NCBI GenBank assembly: GCA_029881615.1
Contig: JAOUMF010000017.1
Coordinates: 1-12,438, forward strand
Source of the DNA: Alphaproteobacteria bacterium
Lineage (GTDB): Bacteria > Pseudomonadota > Alphaproteobacteria > UBA8366 > JADFVY01
Direction: 5' to 3'
DNA length: 12,438 bases
Positions 1-8,248 of this stretch are shown one piece after another. Position 1 is the stretch's first letter. Every line of letters starts with the position of its first letter. The notes beneath the pieces were generated by a model, which saw nothing but the letters and a program-made list of their open reading frames with translations, was not told the DNA's origin and did not search any database. The position numbers and the translations under genes were made by a program.

Positions 1-939
1 CGAATGGACCAGCGCTCGCCCGTCATCGGTCAGCATGTCGCGGATCGCGTCGAAATATTCGACGAAATGATTGACGCCGACATGTTCGAACATGCCGACA
101 CTGACGATGCGGTCATAGGCGGCCGGATTTTGCGCCGCGTGTACGCGATAATCGACCAGCAGATATTCCGGCCTGTTTCCGGTTAATTCCGCCGCCCGCT
201 GACGCGCCAGATCGCGCTGGGTGGTTGCCAAGGTAACTCCCGTGATATGGCCGGCGCCTGTTTCGGTCGCTATCAGCCGGGTGAGTTCACCCCATCCAGA
301 CCCGATATCCAGGACTTTCGCGCCCTCGGGAATTTGGAGGCGGTCGATCGTTGTGTGCAGTTTGTTTAGTTGCGCGTCGCGCAGGGACTGGTCCGGCTGG
401 GCGAAAAAGGCACAGGAATAATTCATGCCTTCATCCAGGAAGGCCTCGTACAGGTCATTGCCTATATCGTAATGGTGCGCGACGTTTTTCCGGCTTTTCC
501 GCGGGGTATTGCGACGGTTTCGGAACAGGATGTCGCTTATCGCACGCATGGTCTTGCCGGGGATTGATGTCTTGGCCACGGTTTCATTGCGGCACATCAT
601 CCGTAAAAAACTGCCCAGATCGCCGCGTTCCAGTACCCAGCCCTGATCCATGTAGGACTCGCCGCAACCAAGCTCCGGGTTCTTTATAATGCGGAAGACT
701 GTCTTGAAATTGTTCAACCGCACCTTGTGTTTCGGGCCGGTTCCGTCACCGAAGCTTACTTCGGCCTGCCCCCGGTAGTTCAGCTGCAGTGATCCCCTTT
801 TGGCGAAGGCGCCGACGATTGGCGCGAGCGCCCGGAACAGAAGCAAGACGATTGGCCTGGAGGTTCGCCCGGTATCGCGGTTTCCGTGACGACGCGCTTG
901 TTTGGCGCAGGATTCGTAATGCTTGTCTAGTCCGGCCAT
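1..939 (-). CDS. cfa: Cyclopropane-fatty-acyl-phospholipid synthase family protein (C-terminus outside window)
   Basis: SAM-dependent methyltransferase that adds a methylene group across double bonds of acyl chains in membrane phospholipids. The minus-strand frame is open from ATG 937-939 to the window edge, giving 313 codons of a family usually near 400 residues, so roughly the last quarter is missing. Visible parts are an N-terminal domain (about residues 1-140), the motif around C176 (MNYSCAFF), the SAM-binding loop VLDIGSGWG (209-217), and VGMFEHVG (281-288) with E285. H312, next to the edge, fits the position of the active-site histidine of E. coli Cfa; C176 and E285 fit two other active-site residues (C139 and E239 there). 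The start is supported by GGGAGAAATCC directly before the ATG. Paralogues in this family can have other acceptors, so the exact substrate is inferred. Confidence 0.9.
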   Translation of the reverse strand, partial: MAGLDKHYESCAKQARRHGNRDTGRTSRPIVLLLFRALAPIVGAFAKRGSLQLNYRGQAEVSFGDGTGPKHKVRLNNFKTVFRIIKNPELGCGESYMDQGWVLERGDLGSFLRMMCRNETVAKTSIPGKTMRAISDILFRNRRNTPRKSRKNVAHHYDIGNDLYEAFLDEGMNYSCAFFAQPDQSLRDAQLNKLHTTIDRLQIPEGAKVLDIGSGWGELTRLIATETGAGHITGVTLATTQRDLARQRAAELTGNRPEYLLVDYRVHAAQNPAAYDRIVSVGMFEHVGVNHFVEYFDAIRDMLTDDGRALVHS

Positions 940-1003
940 TGGATTTCTCCCAGCGGATTGCGCTGCATGGCGGTCATGGCTGTCGACCACGGCAGCGCAC
1001 CGG

Positions 1004-1037
1004 ATTATAAGTTTACTAAATATTAAGGCTTCGTCAA
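1004..1037 (-). promoter_or_regulatory. Putative promoter of the cfa-like gene
   Basis: Read on the minus strand, TTGACG (1032-1037) is a 5/6 match to the -35 hexamer. After 16 bases comes TAAACT (1010-1015, 4/6), immediately followed by a perfect TATAAT (1004-1009). The region is clearly AT-richer than its surroundings. TATAAT lies 22 bases from TTGACG, too far for the standard spacing, so either TAAACT is the working -10 or TATAAT acts with a poor -35. The leader to the ATG would be about 60 bases. Called from sequence only. Confidence 0.4.
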
Positions 1038-1073
1038 TCCTGACGGGAAAGATCATAAATTCCCTGCACGAAA

Positions 1074-1097
1074 GAGGGCGCCGCGAAGGGCGCCCTC
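1074..1097 (-). terminator. GC-rich hairpin ending rne
   Basis: Perfect 9-bp stem (1074-1082 pairing with 1089-1097) with a six-base loop, lying 37 bases beyond the rne stop codon. On the minus strand the stem is followed by only three T residues (TTTCGTG), so it is a weak Rho-independent terminator or a processing-stable 3' end. It also separates rne from the promoter of the next minus-strand gene. Confidence 0.6.
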
Positions 1098-1134
1098 AAA
1101 CAGGTCTTATGGTTGGATCGATTGCCCCGGGCAG

Positions 1135-3780
1135 TTAGCCGCCGAGGGTTCGCTGCCACCATCCCATCCGTTTCGGCTTTTCCTTGACGGGTTCTTCCGC
1201 CGCCGGCTTCTCGGCTTCCGGTTCAGCAGTCGCCTCGGCCATTTCCGGACGTGCTTCTTCAGCCTGTTGTACCGGGACTGGGATTGCTGCCGGTTCGGAT
1301 ACGGGCTCGGTCTGCGTTTCACGTTCCGTATCCGGGCTGGCGGTCACGGCAGGTTCGGCCACGATTTTGTCCCCGGTTTCAGCCTCGACGGCCTTTTCCT
1401 TGGCCGCCGGCTTTTTAGCGGCGCGTTTGCGCAAAGGTTTTTTAACCTCGGCCGCCTCATCCTCGGCCTTGGCCGCGGCGGGCTTGCGCCTTGATCGCCG
1501 GGCAGGTTTCTTGACCTCTTCCTTTGCTTCGGCTTCCGGCATTTCCGTGGATGTCTCCGCTACCACGGATGGTGCCGTTGCTTCGGCCGCGGCTTCGGTA
1601 TCGATCACTGTTTCAGCCATGCCGGCGTCCGCTGTTTCAGCGGAAGCTGCATCAACTGGTTTCTTGCGCCTGCGCGGGGCACGTTTTCTCTTGGGAGGCG
1701 CAGTTTCCTCTCCGGCAGCTTCCGATGTCCGGGAAACTGCGTCTTCTTCGGATTCCTGCTCCGGCGATGTCTCTTCGCGCGCCAGTTCCGGGGCAGCCTC
1801 TTCCGTCAAAGGCGCGCCTTCGGCGCCCGCGATCGCTTCCGTGCCTTCGCCCTCTTCGGTCTTGCGGCCGCGCCGCCGGCCACCGCGCTTGCCGCGCCGA
1901 CGGCGTTTGCGGCGATCATCCTCGCCGGCTTCCGCCGGACGTTCGGCTCTGGTCTCGGAACCGGCTTCGGCTTCGGCTTCGGCTTCGGTCTCGGGCAGGG
2001 TCCCGGTTTCCGACTCTTCGGTCTGGGCTTCGTCGGTCTCCGTGGCCCGTGGTGCCTCGTCGTCGCGTCTGTCCGAACGGCGGCGGCGAGTACGGCGTTT
2101 GCGCCGACCGTCTTCCGACTGCTCTTCCGGGCCGATGATCTGCTCGATTTCCGAGCGATCTTCTTCCTCGGCGCCTTCACGCGCAACAATGCGTTCGATC
2201 CGGTATTCCGGCGGGATCAGCGTATCGTCGGCGGCAATGGAAATACGCATATCGCAGGTTTCTTCGATTGCCGCGAGCGCAGTGCGTTTGTTGTTGAGAA
2301 CGTAAAGCGCCACCGTGGAAGGCACGAAGACCGCGATTTCCGATGCCCGCTTGCGCAGACCCTCTTCCTCGATCCCGCGCATGACATGCAGCGCGGTGGA
2401 TTCGGTCGAACGCACATGTCCGGTGCCGCCGCAGTGCGGGCAGGCCTCGCTGGAAGTTTCCAGCAGGCTGGGCCGCAGTCGCTGACGCGACATTTCCAGC
2501 AACCCGAAGGCGCTGATATGCCCGATCTGGATGCGCGCCCTCTCGTTCTTGAGAGCTTCCTTGAAACGCCGTTCGACGGCGGCGTTGTTGCGGTTCACTT
2601 CCATATCGATGAAATCGATGACGATGAGTCCCGCGAGATCGCGCAGCCTGAGTTGCCGCGCGACTTCTTCAGCGGCTTCCAGGTTGGTCTTCAACGCCGT
2701 TTCCTCGATATGGCGTTCACGCGTAGCGCGGCCCGAGTTAACGTCGATCGCCACCAGGGCCTCGGTCGAGTTGATCACCAGATAGCCACCCGAACGCAAC
2801 TGGACGATCGGGTTATGAATGGCGTCGATCTGGTTTTCCACCTGATAGCGGAAGAACAACGGATAGACGGGATCGTCGTAGCGTTGAACGCGCTTCGAAT
2901 GGCTCGGCACCATTGCCTTCATGAAATCCTTGGCGGTGCGATAGCCTTCCTCGCCCTCCACAAAGACTTCGTCGATATCCTTGCTGTAGAGGTCGCGGAT
3001 CGACCGCTTGATGAGGTTCGCCTCTTCATGCACCAGCGTTGGCGCGATCGATTCCATGGTGCGGGTGCGAATGTCGTCCCACAGCCTGACCAGATATTCG
3101 TAATCGCGTTTGATTTCCGCCTTGGTCCGCTCGGCGCCCGCCGTACGCACGATGACGGCCAGACCCTCGGGGATCTTGAATTCGTCGAGGATCTTTTTCA
3201 GCCGGCGCCTGTCCTGGACGCTGCCGATCTTGCGGCTGATACCGCCGCCGCGCGCCGTATTGGGCATCAGCACGCAATAGCGGCCGGCCAATGAAAGATA
3301 GGTGGTCAGCGCCGCGCCCTTGTTGCCACGCTCTTCCTTGACGACCTGCACCAGCATGATCTGGCGGCGCTTGATAACCTCCTGGATCTTGTAGTGGCGA
3401 TAATGCTTTATGCGGCGGCGCTCGACTTCTTCGACTTCATCGCCGCCAACGGTTTCCACCGTCTCGCCGTTTTCGCCATCCTCGTCCTCGGCCGCGGCCT
3501 TTTCCTCGGCCAGCAATTGCTCGCGGTCGGCGACCGGGATTTGATAGTAATCCGGATGGATTTCGCTGAACGCCAGAAAGCCGTGGCGATTGCCACCATA
3601 ATCCACAAAGGCGGCCTGAAGCGACGGTTCCACGCGGATTACCTTCGCCAGATAGACGTTACCCTTGAGCTGCTTTTTGCGGGATGTCTCGTAGTCGAAA
3701 TCTTCGAGGCGCTTACCATTTACAACGGCCACCCGGGTTTCTTCCGGATGACTTGCGTCAATTAACATTCTCCGTGCCAT
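1135..3780 (-). CDS. rne: Ribonuclease E (degradosome endonuclease)
   Basis: Single-strand-specific endoribonuclease that starts mRNA decay and processes rRNA and tRNA precursors; its tail scaffolds the degradosome. I chose ATG 3778-3780 because the product then begins MARRMLIDASHPEETRVAV, the standard RNase E start, with TTGGAG nine bases upstream; 881 residues result. The frame stays open upstream to another ATG at 3942, but that 54-residue extension looks unlike the family. Order of parts: split S1 domain (about 38-170) with an acidic insertion at about 81-125; 5'-sensor R212-T213; DNase I-like catalytic aspartates D346 (AIDVNS) and D389 (VIDFIDM), spaced as E. coli D303/D346; Zn-link CPHC (C447, C450); then a long disordered tail from about 535 rich in Glu/Ala with Arg/Lys blocks; C-terminus GWWQRTLGG. 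Monocistronic by context, divergent from the amidase. Confidence 0.97.
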   Translation of the reverse strand: MARRMLIDASHPEETRVAVVNGKRLEDFDYETSRKKQLKGNVYLAKVIRVEPSLQAAFVDYGGNRHGFLAFSEIHPDYYQIPVADREQLLAEEKAAAEDEDGENGETVETVGGDEVEEVERRRIKHYRHYKIQEVIKRRQIMLVQVVKEERGNKGAALTTYLSLAGRYCVLMPNTARGGGISRKIGSVQDRRRLKKILDEFKIPEGLAVIVRTAGAERTKAEIKRDYEYLVRLWDDIRTRTMESIAPTLVHEEANLIKRSIRDLYSKDIDEVFVEGEEGYRTAKDFMKAMVPSHSKRVQRYDDPVYPLFFRYQVENQIDAIHNPIVQLRSGGYLVINSTEALVAIDVNSGRATRERHIEETALKTNLEAAEEVARQLRLRDLAGLIVIDFIDMEVNRNNAAVERRFKEALKNERARIQIGHISAFGLLEMSRQRLRPSLLETSSEACPHCGGTGHVRSTESTALHVMRGIEEEGLRKRASEIAVFVPSTVALYVLNNKRTALAAIEETCDMRISIAADDTLIPPEYRIERIVAREGAEEEDRSEIEQIIGPEEQSEDGRRKRRTRRRRSDRRDDEAPRATETDEAQTEESETGTLPETEAEAEAEAGSETRAERPAEAGEDDRRKRRRRGKRGGRRRGRKTEEGEGTEAIAGAEGAPLTEEAAPELAREETSPEQESEEDAVSRTSEAAGEETAPPKRKRAPRRRKKPVDAASAETADAGMAETVIDTEAAAEATAPSVVAETSTEMPEAEAKEEVKKPARRSRRKPAAAKAEDEAAEVKKPLRKRAAKKPAAKEKAVEAETGDKIVAEPAVTASPDTERETQTEPVSEPAAIPVPVQQAEEARPEMAEATAEPEAEKPAAEEPVKEKPKRMGWWQRTLGG
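1963..1986 (-). repeat. Hexanucleotide tandem repeat inside rne
   Basis: Four perfect copies of GGCTTC on the plus strand, reading as alternating Glu-Ala codons in the disordered RNase E tail. Because the unit is six bases, gain or loss of copies keeps the frame. Confidence 0.85.
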
Positions 3781-4289
3781 ACGGCCAAACTCCAACGCGC
3801 CTGCGCGGGGCCGCGCGTCACATAATGACCCGGCGGCAGGCAGCGCTAATTGTGCAAAACCGGCAGCACCCCCGAAATTCCTCCGTCGAACAGCACGCAT
3901 AACCTGGTGCCAAGACAGAAGCGCAATTGGGTGCCTGCTCATCCCGTGGCTGACGCTCCTTTATGGAGCTCCGCCCGTGGATCGGTTTCGAGTTACCCTT
4001 CAAAATCGCCGTGATCTTAAATGTATCGGCCTGCCATTACTCCGTCTCTGTCCGAAAGCACGGAAAAGTCGTTTCTGGCGGGTCGCTGCATCGTCTTGCC
4101 GGATACAATCGCCGGCGCAACCGATTCACGGCTGTACACGCATGTTATAGATACGCCTGAAACTATCCACAGGACAATGTATATTTTCGCTTTCCATGGA
4201 CTACACTCGTTAAAATCATGCTTTATTTAGGTGGACAGATTCACCATGTTTCGTATATATCTTGTTTAATCAATGCTGTAAGACACAAT
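3781..4289. other. Divergent intergenic region: rne leader and amidase promoter/leader
   Basis: About 510 bases without a convincing gene. On the rne side there is the Shine-Dalgarno TTGGAG, directly preceded by a GC-rich hairpin (arms 3795-3800 and 3813-3818), and a small hairpin GCTCC-TTTAT-GGAGC at 3955-3969. A TATAAC hexamer on the minus strand (4144-4149), with TTGTCC 22 bases upstream, is a weak candidate rne promoter; it would give a leader of about 360 bases. On the amidase side the sequence turns AT-rich, with TAAAAT at 4211-4216 as a possible -10 lacking a good -35. A seven-codon mini-frame, MFRIYLV, sits at 4246-4269 behind AGGTGGA. None of these sites is certain. Confidence 0.5.
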
Positions 4290-5513
4290 ATGTTTGGCGT
4301 TATGGCTTATTCGAAGTATTTGATTTTGATTCGTTTTTTGATGGCTGCTTTTTTTGCGGCGAGTGTCTCCGTATCTTTTGCTGGAATGGCTGTTGCGGCC
4401 GATCCGGCGGTGACTGGCGTCAGACTCGGTGTAAATAACGGCAAAACCCGGGTCGTCCTTGATGTGACCAAGGCTGTTCCTTACTCGGCGTTTCTGTTGG
4501 AAAACCCTTATCGGCTCGTTATCGATCTGCCGGAACTGGACTGGGGCGTCAACGAGGATGCGACGGCGCGCGGCGTGGTAACGGGGATGCGCTATGGTCT
4601 GTTCCGGGCCGGAAACAGCCGCGTCGTGGTGGATTTGAAAGGGCCTATTGAAATCGTGTCCCACGCGGCCTTGGGCAAACCAGACCGATTGATGTTCGAT
4701 CTGTTGCCTGTGTCCAAATCGAAATACAAGGCCGGGCAGGCTGTGGCGCTTAATAATTGGAAGCCGCCGGTCGCCAACGCATTCCCCTTGCCCCAGGCGC
4801 CCCCTCGCGCCGACAGCAAGAGGGTCGTGGTCATCGATCCGGGACATGGAGGCGTCGATCCGGGCGCGGTGCGGGGCAATACTCATGAAAAGAATGTCAC
4901 CATGGCGGTGGCGCGAGAGGTCAAGCGGCAATTGGACAGTTCCGGGCGCTACCAAGTAATCATTACCCGGAATCGTGATATTTTTGTAGGTCTGCGGGAC
5001 CGTGTGACGGTGGCGCAGGCCAATAATGCCGACATTTTCATTTCGCTTCACGCAGACACCCACCCCAAGCAGAAAACGCGGGGAGCTTCGATCTATACGC
5101 TTTCGGAAGGTGCGTCGGATAAGGAAGCCGCGCGGTTGGCGAAAAAGGAAAACACCAGTGATATCATTGGCGGCCTCGATCTTTCGCAATATTCCGATGA
5201 GACCACGGACATTCTTCGGGATTTGACGCGCCGGCGCACGATGGAGGAATCATCGGTCTTCGCAAACATGATGATTTCCCAGTTCGCCAAGAAAAAGATC
5301 AACATGCAGCCTTACAAGACCCATCGGTTTGCCGGCTTTGCCGTGCTGAAGGCACCCGATGTACCTTCGGTGCTCGTCGAAATGGGATATTTGTCGAACA
5401 GCATCGACAAGAAAATGCTTTTGAGCACGGATTTTCGAAAGAAAGTTGGACGGGCCATCCTCGCGACGCTAGACGATTTTTTTAAGCACATGGATGACCT
5501 CGCCGCCAGATAG
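4290..5513 (+). CDS. amiC: N-acetylmuramoyl-L-alanine amidase, AmiC type (AMIN + Amidase_3)
   Basis: Periplasmic zinc amidase that cuts the bond between MurNAc and the stem peptide, used in daughter-cell separation. From ATG 4290 the product has 407 residues. A signal peptide covers about 1-36 (basic start, hydrophobic run, cleavage probably after AVA before ADPAV). The AMIN targeting domain spans about 40-140 and the Amidase_3 domain about 178-400. Zinc ligands are H186 (DPGHGG), E200 (HEKN) and H254 (SLHAD); the catalytic glutamate is E364 (VEMGYLSN). The segment after TLSEGASDKEA resembles the inserted autoinhibitory helix region of AmiB/AmiC enzymes that need an activator. The start is uncertain: ATG 4218 gives 24 extra residues and would overlap the possible promoter, while ATG 4302 gives a shorter leader; none has a strong ribosome-binding site. 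Followed by PBP1A on the same strand. Confidence 0.93.
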   Translation: MFGVMAYSKYLILIRFLMAAFFAASVSVSFAGMAVAADPAVTGVRLGVNNGKTRVVLDVTKAVPYSAFLLENPYRLVIDLPELDWGVNEDATARGVVTGMRYGLFRAGNSRVVVDLKGPIEIVSHAALGKPDRLMFDLLPVSKSKYKAGQAVALNNWKPPVANAFPLPQAPPRADSKRVVVIDPGHGGVDPGAVRGNTHEKNVTMAVAREVKRQLDSSGRYQVIITRNRDIFVGLRDRVTVAQANNADIFISLHADTHPKQKTRGASIYTLSEGASDKEAARLAKKENTSDIIGGLDLSQYSDETTDILRDLTRRRTMEESSVFANMMISQFAKKKINMQPYKTHRFAGFAVLKAPDVPSVLVEMGYLSNSIDKKMLLSTDFRKKVGRAILATLDDFFKHMDDLAAR

Positions 5514-5561
5514 GGGCGGCTGTTCACAGATTAGTCATAATTGGTGTTTACCGTCACAGTT

Positions 5562-5591
5562 TCCCGTGCCCGCCTGGGGCGGCGCGCGGGA
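5562..5591 (+). other. GC-rich stem-loop between amidase and PBP1A genes
   Basis: Thirteen base pairs with one bulged C (5583), including one G-T wobble pair, and a three-base loop: TCCCGTGCCCGCC pairs with the strand ending in GCGCGGGA. No T-run follows on either strand, so it is not a canonical terminator. It lies about 45 bases before the PBP1A start and could be an attenuator, an RNA-stability element, or nothing functional. Confidence 0.4.
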
Positions 5592-5634
5592 GTTGGTGTG
5601 AAGGTTGTGCGATAGATTGGGATGGAATACTGGC

Positions 5635-8160
5635 ATGCGCCGTTTTTTCAAGATTGTTCTCTATGGTTTTTCGGCTTTGTTCATGCTGGGCCTGGTCGGC
5701 GGTGGCGTGTTCATTTACGGCATCTGGTATTACTCTCAAGATCTTCCAGACCATCGGCAACTGGCGGATTACAGCCCGAAAATTTCCACCCGCGTTCATG
5801 CGGGCGACGGGCAGGTGATCGCGGTATTCGCAACAGAAAAACGTTCGTTTGTTCCTATTTCGGTTATCCCGACGCGCCTTAAACAGGCTTTCATCGCGGC
5901 CGAGGATCAGCGTTTCTACGTGCATATGGGCGTCGATCCGACAGCCTTGGCGCGGGCCATGCTGACGAATGTGACAAACTACATGCGGGGCCGCCGTATG
6001 GTAGGCGGTTCGACGATTACCCAGCAGGTCGCCAAGAACTTCCTGGTGGGCGACGAGCGCAGACTGGAACGCAAGGCGCGCGAGGCGTTGATCGCGATCC
6101 GGATGGAGAAGGTTTTCACCAAGGAACAAATCCTGGAACTGTATCTCAACGAGATTTTCCTGGGGTACGGTGCCTATGGCGTGGCGGCCGCGTCGCTGAA
6201 TTATTTCGATAAGTCGATGGATGAGTTGACGATCGCCCAGGTCGCCTTTCTGGCCGCCCTTCCCAAGGCGCCGAGCAATTACAATCCGCTTCGTTACCCC
6301 GAGGCCGCCAAAAGCAGGCGCGATTGGGTGATCGGCCGCATGCAGATCGAGGGTTACATTACATCCGCCGAGGCTTCGGCGGCGGTTGCCGAACCGCTGA
6401 TTGTCGCTGAACGGGGCGACGCCGTACCGGTTGGCGCCGCTTATTTTGTTGAAGAAGTCCGCCGCGAACTGTCACAACAGTTTGGTGACGAGGATTTGTA
6501 CGAGGGCGGACTGTCGGTGCGTACCACGGTAAATCCGGTATTTCAGGATTTCGCCGACAATGCGCTTCGCAACGGGTTGATTGCCTATGATCGCCGGCAT
6601 GGCTGGCGCGGGCCGCTCGACCGCTTGCAACCGGGCGCCGATTGGGCGGAATATTTGAAGTCCGCGTCGACCCCGGCCGGGTCGCGCAATTGGCAAATGG
6701 CCGTTGTGCTGAAGGTGGCAAAGGACGCGGCGACGATTGGCATCGGCGAGGGGAAATCCGGGACGATACCGTTATCCGAACTGATCTGGGCGCGCGCCAC
6801 GATGCCCGAACAGGAACTGGGGCCGGAAGTCAGCAAGGCGTCTGATGTTCTGGTTGTCGGCGATGTGGTTCTGGTCGAGCCGATGAGCCAGTCCGAGCCC
6901 GACGAGGATGGCAAGACAATTCCCTATGCGCCGGGAAGCTATGGTTTGCGCCAGATTCCCGATATTGACGGTGGCATCATCGCGATGGATCCCCATACCG
7001 GTCGTGTTCTGGCCATGTCGGGCGGTTATGAATTCGGACGCAGTCAGTTCAACCGTGCCACCCAGGCCCGCCGCCAGCCGGGTTCGGCATTCAAGCCGTT
7101 CGTTTATCTGGCCGCGCTGGATAACGGCTATACCCCGTCAACGGTAATCCTGGACGCGCCATTCGTCATGAAACAGCCGGATGGGTCGAAGTGGAAACCG
7201 ACAAATTACGGCAACAGGTTCTATGGTCCCAGCGTGATGCGGCTGGGGATCGAGAAATCCCGCAATCTGATGACCGTGCGCCTGGCAAAAGCGCTCGGTA
7301 CCCGGCCGATCGCCGATAACGCGCACAAATTTGGCATTATGGACGACATGCCCCGTGAATTGGCCATGGCGTTGGGCGCCGGCGAGACTACGCTGGCGCG
7401 GCTTGCGACGGCCTATGCGATTCTGGCCAACGGTGGGAAGAAGATTACGCCGACATTCATTGACCGGGTGCAGGACCGCACCGGCCGGACTATCTACCGC
7501 CATGACGAGCGGCCTTGCGAAGGTTGCCGGGCTGCGGCCTGGAACGGGCAGCAGACGCCGGCAATCCCCGACGAGCGCGAGGTCGTGTCGGATCCGATCA
7601 GCACTTATCAGATCGTGTCGATGATGGAGGGCGTGGTGCGCCGTGGCACGGGATACCGCGCCAGCCGGATTGGCAAACCGCTGGCCGGCAAGACCGGGAC
7701 TACAAACGAGAGTCAGGACACCTGGTTCATGGGATTTTCTCCCGATCTTGTCGCCGGGGTTTATGTCGGTTTCGATACGCCGCGCACGCTTGGCATTGGC
7801 GAGACCGGCAGTAACGTGGCGTTGCCGATCTGGATGGAATTCATGGAACAGGCGCTGTCGGGAAAGACCGCCACGCCGTTCCGCGTTCCCGAGGGGATTC
7901 GCATGGTCCTGATGAATACCGAGACCGGTCTGCCGGCGAAACCCGGTGACGACAGAAGAAAGATCGTCAACGAGTCGTTCCGCCGAGGTACAGAACCGGG
8001 CCTGAATGCCGGGATTGTTTACCTGGACGGGTCGGAAAACGACAGCGATGTGCCGACCATGGTAATCAACTCCGATGGCTCGGTTACGCGGAACCAGCCG
8101 AGGGACAAGGGCGAGCCGCCGAAGGCTCTCAAGAAGGGTACCGACAGCGGACTTTACTGA
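5635..8160 (+). CDS. mrcA: Penicillin-binding protein 1A (bifunctional class A PBP)
   Basis: Polymerises lipid II into glycan strands and cross-links the peptides; anchored in the inner membrane with its domains in the periplasm. ATG 5635 (842 residues) is chosen because GGGATGGA lies just upstream and the N-terminus MRRFFKIVLYGFSALFMLGL is a basic start plus a single membrane helix (about 8-32); a TTG ten codons earlier is less likely. The glycosyltransferase 51 domain (about 60-230) shows catalytic E90 in AAEDQRF, GGSTITQQ (124-131) and the second conserved glutamate region KEQILELYLNE. An OB-like insert, as in PBP1A, occupies about 320-430. The transpeptidase domain has SAFK (nucleophile S484), SRN (542-544) and KTGT (686-689). 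A C-x2-C pair (C628, C631) lies in a loop before the KTG motif. All catalytic motifs are intact. Placed 121 bases after the amidase, possibly cotranscribed. Confidence 0.96.
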   Translation: MRRFFKIVLYGFSALFMLGLVGGGVFIYGIWYYSQDLPDHRQLADYSPKISTRVHAGDGQVIAVFATEKRSFVPISVIPTRLKQAFIAAEDQRFYVHMGVDPTALARAMLTNVTNYMRGRRMVGGSTITQQVAKNFLVGDERRLERKAREALIAIRMEKVFTKEQILELYLNEIFLGYGAYGVAAASLNYFDKSMDELTIAQVAFLAALPKAPSNYNPLRYPEAAKSRRDWVIGRMQIEGYITSAEASAAVAEPLIVAERGDAVPVGAAYFVEEVRRELSQQFGDEDLYEGGLSVRTTVNPVFQDFADNALRNGLIAYDRRHGWRGPLDRLQPGADWAEYLKSASTPAGSRNWQMAVVLKVAKDAATIGIGEGKSGTIPLSELIWARATMPEQELGPEVSKASDVLVVGDVVLVEPMSQSEPDEDGKTIPYAPGSYGLRQIPDIDGGIIAMDPHTGRVLAMSGGYEFGRSQFNRATQARRQPGSAFKPFVYLAALDNGYTPSTVILDAPFVMKQPDGSKWKPTNYGNRFYGPSVMRLGIEKSRNLMTVRLAKALGTRPIADNAHKFGIMDDMPRELAMALGAGETTLARLATAYAILANGGKKITPTFIDRVQDRTGRTIYRHDERPCEGCRAAAWNGQQTPAIPDEREVVSDPISTYQIVSMMEGVVRRGTGYRASRIGKPLAGKTGTTNESQDTWFMGFSPDLVAGVYVGFDTPRTLGIGETGSNVALPIWMEFMEQALSGKTATPFRVPEGIRMVLMNTETGLPAKPGDDRRKIVNESFRRGTEPGLNAGIVYLDGSENDSDVPTMVINSDGSVTRNQPRDKGEPPKALKKGTDSGLY

Positions 8161-8195
8161 TTAGTTATTCAGGACGGTTGCGCGGCGCCGCGTAA

Positions 8196-8223
8196 TTCAC
8201 TAAATCCTGCCGACCATTATCAT
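8196..8223 (+). promoter_or_regulatory. Putative prfB promoter
   Basis: TTCACT (8196-8201, 4/6 to the -35 consensus), a 16-base spacer, then TATCAT (8218-8223, 5/6 to the -10). It would start transcription near 8230, just before the GGAG ribosome-binding site at 8236-8239. Plausible but based on hexamers alone; read-through from PBP1A is also possible. Confidence 0.35.
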
Positions 8224-8248
8224 TAATCCAATTCTGGAGCATGCGTCC

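Noticed and set aside
1184..2305. Long plus-strand open frame (373 codons), Ser/Ala/Arg-rich
   Set aside because: It is antisense to the low-complexity Glu/Ala/Arg tail of RNase E; GC-rich repeats keep the opposite strand open. No domain, start site or neighbour supports it.
2386..3294. Plus-strand open frame of 302 codons
   Set aside because: Antisense shadow of the RNase E catalytic core, which is unmistakable on the other strand.
3781..3942. 54-residue N-terminal extension of RNase E from ATG 3942
   Set aside because: The family start MARRMLIDA lies at 3780 with its own ribosome-binding site; the extension looks like translated leader.
3980..4000. tRNA-like T-arm sequence (GGTTTCGAGTT)
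   Set aside because: The flanking bases do not pair into a T-stem and no acceptor or anticodon arm is present.
4164..4172. Possible DnaA box (CTATCCACA, 8 of 9)
   Set aside because: A single copy with no cluster, no AT-rich unwinding region and no replication gene nearby; chance match.
4266..5189. Minus-strand open frame of 307 codons, His/Arg-rich
   Set aside because: Antisense shadow of the amidase gene; composition is that of a reversed coding strand and no family is recognisable.
8182..8193. Perfect palindrome CGCGGCGCCGCG between PBP1A and prfB
   Set aside because: No loop or T-run for a terminator, and such GC-only palindromes are common at this base composition.
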